A DNA stretch of 61,426 nucleotides, taken from Tannerellaceae bacterium (lineage in GTDB: Bacteria > Bacteroidota > Bacteroidia > Bacteroidales > Tannerellaceae). Location: assembly GCA_021203545.1 (NCBI GenBank), contig JAJQAZ010000187.1, positions 1 through 61,426 on the forward strand, in the 5' to 3' direction. Shown one piece after another: positions 1 through 7,990 of the stretch (position 1 is the first letter of the stretch; each line of letters starts with the position of its first letter). The notes beneath the pieces were generated by a model. It searched no databases. It was not told where the DNA came from and saw only the letters and a program-made list of their open reading frames with translations. The position numbers and the translations under genes were made by a program.

Positions 1-51
1 GGGTATGCTGGTTTTGAATGCTTAACTTATATGACTAACAAATTAAAATAA
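1..51 (+). CDS. C-terminal tail of upstream gene, probably L-rhamnose isomerase
   Basis: The first 17 codons of the window form an open frame reading GYAGFECLTYMTNKLK and ending in TAA at 49-51. The next gene is the rhamnose transporter and then the rhamnulose-phosphate aldolase, and in Bacteroides the isomerase gene sits directly before the transporter. I therefore infer that this is the end of rhaI/rhaA. The tail is too short to identify by itself, so the assignment rests on gene order. Confidence 0.4.
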   Translation, partial: GYAGFECLTYMTNKLK

Positions 52-53
52 AA

Positions 54-94
54 GAGGCCCTATCCCCCCCTTAGGGGGTTGGGGGGTGAGGGGT
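54..94. repeat. C/G-rich dispersed repeat between rhaI tail and rhaT
   Basis: A run of seven C, TTA, five G, TT and six G forms a small C/G hairpin between the stop codon at 51 and the rhaT start at 103. In reverse translation it gives the PNPLRGG-like peptide often seen where this kind of repeat occurs in Bacteroidota genomes. A related sequence (CACCCCTAACTCCCC with AGAGGGGAAT) lies at about 19637-19669, at the 3' end of the HTCS gene. Its position inside an operon could impede ribosomes or polymerase, which is inference. Confidence 0.5.
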
Positions 95-102
95 TTGATA
101 TC

Positions 103-1125
103 ATGAATATACTAATAGGTTTATTAATTATAGCGATAGGTAGCTTTGGGCAGAGTAGTTCGTATGTTCCGGTCAGGAAGATAAAGGATTGGAGCTGGGA
201 ATGTTTCTGGTTGGTACAGGGGGTGTTTGCCTGGTTGGTTTTCCCTTTTCTGGGGGCACTGTTGGCTGTGCCGGAAGGGGACACTTTGTTTAGTCTCCTG
301 CAATCATCCGGTACCTATATGCCTGTTTTTTATGGTGTGTTGTGGGGAGTAGGAGGGTTGACCTTCGGACTGAGTATGCGTTACCTCGGGGTAGCACTGG
401 GGCAGAGTATCTCCCTGGGAACCTGTTCCGCTTTCGGAACTATCCTGCCTGCTATCTTTGGCGGTATGGATCTGTTGCATGGCAGCGGATTACTGGTATT
501 GACCGGTGTATGTGTTACGCTGGCCGGTATTGCAGTGATCGGGTATGCCGGTAGTCTGCGGGCGCAGAATATGACTGAAGAAGAAAAACGGGCGGCGATT
601 AAAGATTTTGCCCTTACCAAAGGTCTGTTGGTTGCTTTATTGGCAGGTGTAATGAGTGCCTGTTTCAATTTGGGCCTTGAAGCGGGTAGTACTATGCTGG
701 AAAAAGCCAAAGCCGGTGGCGCAAGCGAACTGTTTGCTCTGAATCCGGTAATCCTGTTGGTAACAACGGGTGGTTTCATAACCAATGCCTGTTATTACAT
801 CTATCAGAATATTAAAAATAAAACCGATAAGGAGTATTTCTCGGTACCGGGTAATGTGTTGACCCATAACATTCTGTTTTGTGCCCTGGCAGGTGTTCTG
901 TGGTATTCGCAGTTTTTCGGATTGGGTATGGGTAAAAGTTACTTTACCGAATCGCCTGCAATGATGGCTTTCTCGTGGAGTATCCTGATGTCGCTGAACG
1001 TTATATTCAGTAACGTATGGGGTATTGTACTGAAAGAGTGGAAAGGGGTTAGTAAAAAAACGATCGGAGTGTTGATTACCGGAATTGTAATACTGATTAT
1101 CTCGTTGATCATTCCGGGTTTATAA
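103..1125 (+). CDS. rhaT: L-rhamnose/proton symporter RhaT
   Basis: This is a 340-residue polytopic inner-membrane protein of the RhaT family in the drug/metabolite transporter superfamily. About ten hydrophobic segments span the length. Recognisable stretches are the N-terminal MNILIGLLIIAIGSFGQSS, the WGVGGLTFGLSMRYLG segment and the C-terminal ITGIVILIISLIIPGL. It imports L-rhamnose with protons and feeds the isomerase, kinase and aldolase pathway. I chose ATG at 103: a TTG 24 bases upstream is in frame but lies inside the C/G-rich repeat and would place charged residues before the first membrane helix. It sits between the probable isomerase tail and rhaD, so it is part of the rhamnose operon. 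The frame is intact and of normal family length. Confidence 0.93.
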   Translation: MNILIGLLIIAIGSFGQSSSYVPVRKIKDWSWECFWLVQGVFAWLVFPFLGALLAVPEGDTLFSLLQSSGTYMPVFYGVLWGVGGLTFGLSMRYLGVALGQSISLGTCSAFGTILPAIFGGMDLLHGSGLLVLTGVCVTLAGIAVIGYAGSLRAQNMTEEEKRAAIKDFALTKGLLVALLAGVMSACFNLGLEAGSTMLEKAKAGGASELFALNPVILLVTTGGFITNACYYIYQNIKNKTDKEYFSVPGNVLTHNILFCALAGVLWYSQFFGLGMGKSYFTESPAMMAFSWSILMSLNVIFSNVWGIVLKEWKGVSKKTIGVLITGIVILIISLIIPGL

Positions 1126-1241
1126 GGAATAAGAGTTTTTATTGTAAATAAATAATATGGAAAATAAATTTTGTTCTCCCTGCTTAAGTTCGGCGTAGCG
1201 TCCTCGTCAGTGTCGCGGGCTTAAGAGAATAAAACATTTTT

Positions 1242-1416
1242 GGTCAGAGGGGATTTGTAATCCCCGACTAATGAGTATTAGGATCTGTGATCCGGCAAAC
1301 AAATGAATACCCGTTAAATAGAGAGTTAGGAATCTTTAAGCGGATTACAAATCCTTATACTCCACAGGCGGGGATTGCAAATGGAACATCCCGGTTTATC
1401 GGGGTCCCCTTCGACC
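1242..1416 (+). repeat. Dispersed repeat, copy 1 (inverted relative to 19360-19511)
   Basis: From GGTCAGAGGGGATTTG to CCCCTTCGACC this 175-bp stretch matches the reverse complement of 19360-19511 with only a handful of substitutions. It has one extra 23-bp segment, GGAACATCCCGGTTTATCGGGGT (given as positions about 1383-1405). Both ends carry GGGGATTTGTAATCCCC-like inverted words, so the element can fold. The rest of the 1126-1518 gap holds two CTTAAG-bounded segments (about 1184-1223 and 1437-1492) rich in TAGCG/CGCTA words. I see no gene there. Confidence 0.85.
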
Positions 1417-1518
1417 AACAAAACAAGAAAAAATCCTTAAGTTGATGGCATTGGCATCCTCGCTACGTCGCTACGCAGGACAAGAACTTAAGAAAGTATT
1501 ACCCCAATAAAAAAAAAT

Positions 1519-2316
1519 ATGAATATTAGAGAAAATAAAAATCTGATGGCAGAAATAGACCGGATTGCTGAGGTAGCCGGTTATCTGTGGGAAAGAGGTT
1601 GGGCTGAACGAAACGGAGGAAATATCTCTGTAAATGTTACGAACCTGATGAGTGAAGAAGAAAAAAGGTTACCGGCAATTGGTGAACCAATCGCTTTGCT
1701 GGAACCTATGACAGCCTTGTGTGGTCATATCTTTTTTGTTACCGGAACCGGAAAACGAATGCGTTATGTATGTAAAGATCCCTTTTGTAATGGCTCTTTA
1801 ATCCGTCTTTCAGAGGATGGTGCTTCTTTTGATATTATTGCTATGCAACCGGTGAAGCCAACTTCGGAATTGCCTTCACACCTGATGATACACAATTACC
1901 TGCGTGCTTTCGGACGGGATAACCGGGTGGTATTACATACCCACCCAACTGACCTGATTGGTTTGACCCATTGTAAACCATTCCTGGATTCAGACCGTAT
2001 TACCCGTTTGTTGTGGAGTATGATCCCCGAATGCCGTATTATTGTTCCGAAAGGTATTGGTATTGTTCCTTACGAAATACCAGGCACACTGGACCTGGCT
2101 CGTGCTACCATCAAACAATTGGAAAAACATGATGTGGTATTCTGGGAAAAACACGGTATTCTGGCAGTGGGCAACGATATCATTGAATGTTTTGATGCGA
2201 TTGATACATTGAGCAAATCAGCACAGATATTCTTCAGTGCCCGTATGGCCGGTTACGAACCGGAAGGCATGACCGACCGGCAACTGGATGACCTGGTAGA
2301 CGCATTCGGGCTGTAA
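1519..2316 (+). CDS. rhaD: Rhamnulose-1-phosphate aldolase RhaD
   Basis: This 265-residue cytosolic protein belongs to the zinc-dependent class II aldolase/adducin family. It splits L-rhamnulose 1-phosphate into dihydroxyacetone phosphate and L-lactaldehyde. The zinc ligands expected from the E. coli enzyme are visible: His140 and His142 in the LHTHP motif and His212 in EKHGI. The N-terminal WERGWAERNGGNIS stretch is the usual phosphate-binding loop region. Length matches the family. It lies about 390 bp after rhaT, a gap filled by the dispersed repeat, so it may be co-transcribed through the repeat or have its own promoter. The reading frame is intact. Confidence 0.95.
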   Translation: MNIRENKNLMAEIDRIAEVAGYLWERGWAERNGGNISVNVTNLMSEEEKRLPAIGEPIALLEPMTALCGHIFFVTGTGKRMRYVCKDPFCNGSLIRLSEDGASFDIIAMQPVKPTSELPSHLMIHNYLRAFGRDNRVVLHTHPTDLIGLTHCKPFLDSDRITRLLWSMIPECRIIVPKGIGIVPYEIPGTLDLARATIKQLEKHDVVFWEKHGILAVGNDIIECFDAIDTLSKSAQIFFSARMAGYEPEGMTDRQLDDLVDAFGL

Positions 2317-2378
2317 GTAACGCCGGATAAGGTATATCAGGAGATAATCCCAGCCGCATAGCAGCATCCTGTTCATAG

Positions 2379-2399
2379 CCCCGGTGCGTAAGCCCGGGG
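2379..2399. terminator. Possible terminator hairpin after rhaD
   Basis: CCCCGG, an eight-base loop and CCGGGG form a short strong stem about 60 bp after the rhaD stop. No T-tract follows, so it may be a hairpin or repeat remnant and not an intrinsic terminator. Confidence 0.3.
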
Positions 2400-2484
2400 T
2401 TGGAGATAGTAAGCTTTGAAAATCATCACCAATATGTTTTATAATCTACACTTAAACATCCAGACATGAATATGGGATTTTTTT

Positions 2485-2578
2485 GGTTCTATAATTATGA
2501 AACGAACCGAAAATAATTATAAAACCGAACCGATTATAATTATAGTTGATTCGTTCCATAATTATAGAACGAATCAGT
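2485..2578. repeat. Array of four ATAATTAT cores with 22-23 bp period
   Basis: The palindromic 8-mer ATAATTAT occurs at 2491, 2513, 2536 and 2558, spaced 22, 23 and 22 bp. The segments between the cores vary around GAAC/GAAT words: GAAACGAACC, AAACCGAACC, then TGATTCGTTC and its exact reverse complement GAACGAATCA. The last core sits in a 30-bp near-perfect palindrome (2547-2576). The array lies in the 520-bp gap between rhaD and the GH43 gene and could be an operator cluster. The same period is found in arrays at 25271-25396 and 57450-57537. Confidence 0.8.
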
Positions 2579-2731
2579 TTTCACAAAAAGTATCAGGAAT
2601 CCCTTCCTTCTTTTTACAACAGTAAAGTATAAAAGTTTCTGATTGCTTTTGTGTTTAATCTTTAATTCTTAATGGGTTAGTTCTTTTTTCTGTATCATGA
2701 AATAATGTTTTGGTAACATTCCGGAATATAA

Positions 2732-2757
2732 ATGTAACATTGTTTGAAACACCTGTA
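2732..2757 (+). promoter_or_regulatory. Shared regulatory box upstream of GH43 lipoprotein gene
   Basis: TGTAA, a variable stretch and TTTGAAACACCTGTA occur here and again at 4669-4694 upstream of xusA. The 15-base right half is identical and the six-base left half is preserved at the same distance. Two sites in front of the two xylan transcription units fit a binding site for the local HTCS regulator. That assignment is inference. Confidence 0.6.
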
Positions 2758-2836
2758 TCGTGTTTCTTTTCCTGCCTGTTGACTGTAAAATATCTTCGCG
2801 GCTGTAAGTTATTATACGTAAAAACGTTAAGTTGCC

Positions 2837-4585
2837 ATGAAGAAAAAATTATTTACAGCGTGCCGGAAAGGATTGTTGCTGGCAGGAAGTGCTTGTTTAT
2901 TGAATGCCTGTGGAACTTCAGGTTCCGGTAACTCTTTGATACATGCGGAATCGGTAGCCTATTTCGATTCTTTTTATTACCAGGGCGAGGACGATTATTA
3001 TAAAGAAAATCCGTTACCCGGTGCCGACTATTTTTATAATCCTGTTTTATCCGGATGGTATTCAGACCCCAGTATCTGTAAAAATGATAAGGGAGATTAT
3101 TTTTTAGTTACTTCTACTTTTTGTTATTATCCGGGCGTACCTATTTTTCATAGCCGCGATCTGGTAAACTGGCAGCAGATCGGGTATGTACTGAATCGTC
3201 CGGAACAGTTGGTTAATATGGAGGGACAGCATGTAAGCGGAGGTATTTTCGCTCCCGATATCACTTATAACCCCCATAACCAGACCTATCATATGGTTAC
3301 TACCAATGTAGGAGCCGGAAACTTTTTTGTAAAAACAAAAGATCCGTTCGCCGGTGAATGGTCTAACCCTATCCCCTTACCGGAAGTAGGTGGTATTGAT
3401 CCCTCTTTCTTTTTCGATGAAGACGGGAAAGCATACATCCTGAATAATGATGAACCGCATGTTCCGGTACGTTATGATGGCCACCGGGCTATCATCGTAC
3501 AGGAATTTGATGTGAACGAAGATAAAACAGTAGGCCCGCGTGTGGTTTTACTGGACGGGGGAGTGCGCCCGGAAGAGAACCCGATCTGGATTGAAGGGCC
3601 TCATATGTACAAAATTAACGGACACTATTATGTGATGTCCGCAGAAGGTGGCACCGGTCCGCAACACTCCGAAGTAATTCTTCGGGGCGACCATCCGATT
3701 GGGCCGTTTACTCCCTGGCAAAAGAATCCGATATTAACACAAAGGCATTTGGATCCTTCACGTCCGGATCCTGTTACCTGTGCCGGACATGCAGACCTGG
3801 TAGAAGATGAGGACGGCCAATGGTGGAGCGTATTCCTGGCTTGCCGCCCTATTGATAACCGTTTTGAGAATCTGGGACGCGAAACTTTTATGATGCCTGT
3901 ACGATGGAGTGAAGATGGTTTCCCCTATATAACAAAAGGAGATGAGTCAATTCCTATGATTGTCCGGAAACCGGGTGTGATAAGGAACGAAAAAACAACA
4001 TTTGGAAATTTTCAACGAAAAGATGATTTCAGTTCGGATACACTGGCGCAGGAGTGGTTTACTTTAAGAGGCCCCGGAAAAGAGTTGTGGTCGCTTACCG
4101 GAAAACCGGGATACCTGGCACTGGCTTGTAGTGAAATATCTGTAGCAGATCGTAGTACACCCGCATTTATAGGGCGCCCGTTGCATCATCATAAATTTGA
4201 AGCGGTTACCCGTTTAATCTTCGACCCTGTAACAGCCGGAGATGCAGCCGGATTACTCCTTTTTAAAGACGAGACACACCACTATTTTCTTTCTGTCCGT
4301 AAAAATCAATCCGGCAAAATTATCTGTCTTGAAAAGAGCCTGCCGGATGGATATGAGGTGTTGGCTGTCTCGGAAATTATACCGGATAGCAATCCTATTA
4401 GCCTGAAAATAACTTCGCATGGAACCCATTATGATTTTTATTATACCTCAGGCAGCGAAGAATGGAACCGGCTATGTACCGGTGTGGATGCCTATTTCCT
4501 GTCAACAACCCATGCCGGTGGATTTACCGGAACTACGATCGGGTTGTATGCTGTAAAAAGCTCTTCTGTTATTATTGCAGATTAA
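2837..4585 (+). CDS. GH43 lipoprotein, probable beta-xylosidase/arabinofuranosidase
   Basis: This is a 582-residue surface or periplasmic lipoprotein with a lipobox ending at Cys25 (LLNAC). The five-bladed propeller of glycoside hydrolase family 43 follows. The three catalytic acids are visible: general base Asp77 in WYSDPSI, pKa-modulating Asp188 in GGIDPSFFF, and general acid Glu253 in IEGPHMYK. The segment from about residue 395 to the end is a beta-sandwich of the type found at the C-terminus of GH43 xylosidases. It is expected to remove xylose or arabinose from xylan oligosaccharides. The gene stands alone upstream of the xus operon and shares the TTTGAAACACCTGTA box with it, so the two units are probably co-regulated. 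The frame is intact. Confidence 0.88.
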   Translation: MKKKLFTACRKGLLLAGSACLLNACGTSGSGNSLIHAESVAYFDSFYYQGEDDYYKENPLPGADYFYNPVLSGWYSDPSICKNDKGDYFLVTSTFCYYPGVPIFHSRDLVNWQQIGYVLNRPEQLVNMEGQHVSGGIFAPDITYNPHNQTYHMVTTNVGAGNFFVKTKDPFAGEWSNPIPLPEVGGIDPSFFFDEDGKAYILNNDEPHVPVRYDGHRAIIVQEFDVNEDKTVGPRVVLLDGGVRPEENPIWIEGPHMYKINGHYYVMSAEGGTGPQHSEVILRGDHPIGPFTPWQKNPILTQRHLDPSRPDPVTCAGHADLVEDEDGQWWSVFLACRPIDNRFENLGRETFMMPVRWSEDGFPYITKGDESIPMIVRKPGVIRNEKTTFGNFQRKDDFSSDTLAQEWFTLRGPGKELWSLTGKPGYLALACSEISVADRSTPAFIGRPLHHHKFEAVTRLIFDPVTAGDAAGLLLFKDETHHYFLSVRKNQSGKIICLEKSLPDGYEVLAVSEIIPDSNPISLKITSHGTHYDFYYTSGSEEWNRLCTGVDAYFLSTTHAGGFTGTTIGLYAVKSSSVIIAD

Positions 4586-4628
4586 TTTGATTTATCCGCT
4601 GATAATCAATAATATATGTTCTTTTTGT

Positions 4629-4654
4629 GTTACATACGGCAGAAAGTATGTAAC
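4629..4654. promoter_or_regulatory. Perfect 9-bp inverted repeat upstream of xusA
   Basis: GTTACATAC, an eight-base spacer and GTATGTAAC form a perfect inverted repeat 15 bp before the shared TGTAA box. The equivalent place upstream of the GH43 gene (2711-2738) has the looser arms GGTAACATT and AATGTAACA. It looks like a second operator-type element of the same regulon. Confidence 0.5.
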
Positions 4655-4668
4655 ATAAAAAAAGTGGG

Positions 4669-4694
4669 ATGTAATGTGCTTTGAAACACCTGTA
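4669..4694 (+). promoter_or_regulatory. Shared regulatory box upstream of xusA
   Basis: This is the second copy of TGTAA-N5-TTTGAAACACCTGTA, about 165 bp before the xusA start. A weak TACTTTCG sequence at about 4727, close to the Bacteroidota -7 consensus, follows it. It is a candidate HTCS binding site for the xus operon. Confidence 0.6.
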
Positions 4695-4857
4695 ACAAAT
4701 AGAATGTGTATTGAATCTAACTCTATCTACTTTCGCCGGGAAAGGAGATAGTAAGTATTAACTTATAAATATTTATGAACATGAAAAAACTAGTAGAAAG
4801 TAAATGTAACCAATTGAGAGAAAAGTATTTTAAAAAGATTAACTAATTAAATGCAGA

Positions 4858-7800
4858 ATGAAAAAACATGTCATGAAAAGCCGGTCAGCATGGACAGGAC
4901 TTTGGTTATCCTTAATGATCCTTTGCAGTGTATCGTCATTTGCACAGGGTACACGAACGATCAAAGGAGTTGTTCTTGATGAGCAGAATGAACCTGTAAT
5001 AGGGGCCACAGTGGTGTTAAAAGAAGATGCTTCTGTGGGGACCATTACAGATTATGATGGTAATTTCACATTAAATGTTCCCGGTGATGTACGCTCTGTT
5101 GTGGTTTCATACGTTGGTATGGAAGTACAGGAGGTGAGTATACAGGGAAAAAATAATGTAGTGGTTGTCCTGAAAGACAACGCCCTTCAGATTGAAGACG
5201 TTGTTGTGATAGGATATGGAAAACAAAAGAAAGAGAGTATTGTGGGAGCTATTGTATAGGCTTCCGGAAAAGACTTAGAGCGTGCCGGAGGGGTATCCAG
5301 TATTGGTGCCGCATTGACCGGAAACGTTCCCGGTGTAGTAACCACTTCCAGTACCGGTGCTCCGGGCGATGAAGATCCCCGTATTCTTATTCGCGGGCAG
5401 AGTTCATGGAATAACAGTGAACCATTGATTCTGGTGGACGGGATAGAACGTCCGATGAGTAGTGTGGATATTAGTTCGGTAGAGAGTATTTCGATATTGA
5501 AAGATGCTTCGGCAACAGCCGTGTTTGGTGTAAAAGGTGCCAATGGAGTTATCCTGATCACTACAAAAAGGGGATCCGAAGGAAAAGCGTCAATCAGTAT
5601 CGGAGCCAACACCACAATGAAAGTGCCTTCGCGTTTGCCGGGTAAATACGATTCGTATGATGCGTTGCGTATCCGTAATATGGCTATTGAACGCGAGTTG
5701 GGGCTAAACCCTGAATCATGGCAGGATTACCGCCCACAGGAAATTATTGATAAATACCGGAATCCGGCTAATCTGGAAGAGAAAGAACGGTATCCGAATG
5801 TAGATTGGGCAGATGAGATTTTTGAGAAATTCGCCATGTCTTATAACGCGAATATTAACGTATCGGGGGGAACCTCGTTTGTGAAGTATTTTGCCTCTGC
5901 CGACTTCCTGCATGAAGGCGACCTTTTAAAGCATTGGGGGAATAGCCGGGGATATTCGCCGGGATATGGTTTTAACCGCTTGAATGTACGTAGTAATCTG
6001 GATTTCCAGTTAACGCCTACTACTGTACTGACGGCCAACCTTTCCGGTTCGCATGGTATGAAACAGGATACCTGGGGAAATGACGAATGGGAATACCGGA
6101 TCTGGCAGGGTGTATACGGCAATCCGCCGGATGCTATGTGGCCGCGTTATTCGGATGGTATCTGGGGGTATTATCCGCTCGAGCCGGTAGGTGTCGTAAA
6201 CTCGGCTGCCCAGCTTGCACTCGGAGGAATCCGTAAAACCACTACTACCCGTATCAATACCGATTTTACCCTGTCGCAGGATCTGGGTATGCTGGTAAAA
6301 GGGTTGAGTGCCAAAGCTACTGTTTCTATGGATAATGTATTTGTGCAGGAAGGGGGCGTTGACGACCGTTACCACAATGCCAACTATAAATGGATTAATC
6401 CGGACACCGGTGAGGTTCAATGGGCAGAGGTATTGGGTGGCAGCCAGTTTGATTTCAATGAAGGTATCAAATGGAATACCGTTTCGGATGAAATGGTAAA
6501 CTGGAAAACCCGTCGTAAACTGTTTTACCAGTTCCAGCTTAATTATGGAGTTACGTTAGGTAAACACGATATTACTGCTATGGGGCTTTTCAGCCGCGAT
6601 GAAGTTGCTACGGGAAGTGAATTTCCCCATTACCGCGAAGACTGGGTGTTCCGTACTACCTACGATTTCAGTAAAAAATATTTTGTGGAATTCAATGGCG
6701 CTTACAATGGTTCGGAGAAGTTTGGTAATAATTACCGTTTTGCTTTTTTCCCTTCAGGAGCTATCGGATGGATGATCAGCGAAGAACCGTTTATGAAACC
6801 GCTCCGGTTTCTGGATATGTTGAAATTCCGTGGGTCGTATGGTATCGTAGGAGACGACAATATTTCTCAGAGATGGCTGTATATGACCCAGTGGAGTTAT
6901 GGTGGTGCTACAGCTCCTTTAGGAGAGAACGCCTACGAAAGCAGTCCTTATACCTGGTATAAAGAGTCGTCCATAGGAAACCCGGATGTACATTGGGAAA
7001 AGGTAAAGAAAACCAATGTAGGTGCCGATTTCTCTTTCCTGGGAGGTTTGGTAGCCGGTAGTGTGGATGTGTTTAATGATTACCGGACAGACATTCTTGT
7101 GGATGGGAATAATAGGGCTACACCTTCCTACTATGGTGCGCAGGCACCGATTGCCAACCTGGGCCGGGTACGCGTAAAAGGGTATGAGATTGACCTGCGG
7201 CTCAATTATAAGTTCAACAACGGACTGCGTGTGTATGCAAACGGAAACATGACCCATTCGAAAGATAAGATACTGGATGCGGACGACCCGGAATTGTTAC
7301 CGGATTACCAGAAACAGGCCGGAAAGCAGATCGGACAAACCTATTCGATTATTAATCAGGGATATTATAATACCTGGGATGAGGTATATAGCAGTACCAT
7401 TGTGAATGCGCACGATAGCGAAAAATTACCGGGCAACTACTATTTGCTGGATTACAACGGCGACGGCGTAATTGATAACTACGACAGAGTACCTTACGGA
7501 TATCCCGAACGGCCGCAGAATACATACAATGTTACAATCGGATTCGAATACAAAGGATTCAGTGCATTTGTGCAATTTTATGGGGTTAACAATGTAACCC
7601 GCCAGGTAATACTGAACAACTTTGCCGGAAACCGCAATGCGGTATACGATCAGGGTAGCTACTGGACCCGTTATAATACAGATGCCGACTCTCCGTTGCC
7701 ACGCTGGAACTCCAATGTCTATGACGCAGGCGATTTTTATATGTATGATGGCTCTTACATCCGGTTGAAGAATGCCGAGATAGCTTATACATTTGAATCA

Positions 7801-7979
7801 GGTTGGGTAAAAAAGCCGGTTTACAATCGTTGCGCCTTTACCTGAATGGAAATAACCTTTGGTTATGGTCTAAAATGCCCGACGACCGCGAATCTAATTT
7901 CGCAGCCACCGGTTGGGCTTCACAGGGAGCTTATCCTACTGTAAGACGTTTTAACCTGGGTATTAATATTGTTTTATAA
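4858..7979 (+). pseudogene. xusA: XusA, SusC-like TonB-dependent transporter, broken twice
   Basis: This encodes a SusC-type outer-membrane TonB-dependent transporter for xylo-oligosaccharides. It has a signal peptide (to about residue 30), a carboxypeptidase-regulatory-like domain (RTIKGVVLDEQNEPVIGAT), a plug (KDASATAVFGVKGANGVI) and a long beta-barrel. Codon 134 is TAG (5257-5259) where the family normally has glutamine, consistent with CAG to TAG. Near 7809-7814 an A-run of six shifts the frame; seven A restores VKKAGLQSLRLYLNGNNLW and the true C-terminus at 7979. With that one base the gene is exactly 1041 codons. A downstream fragment (5314-7845) could only be made by reinitiation and would lack a signal peptide. 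It is the first gene of the xus operon, 11 bp before xusB. Confidence 0.88.
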
Positions 7980-7990
7980 AATCAGAAACA

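Noticed and set aside
60-284. Minus-strand frame ending in a PLRGG-type peptide
   Set aside because: It is the mirror of rhaT plus a repeat, not a gene.
2710-2931. 73-codon frame overlapping the GH43 start
   Set aside because: Covers the shared regulatory box and runs out of frame into the GH43 signal peptide.
5257-5259. Stop-codon reassignment (TAG as glutamine)
   Set aside because: Only a few genes have internal TAG, others have TGA, and the tTAG-type stops do not recur in intact long genes; single-base indels are the main lesion class.
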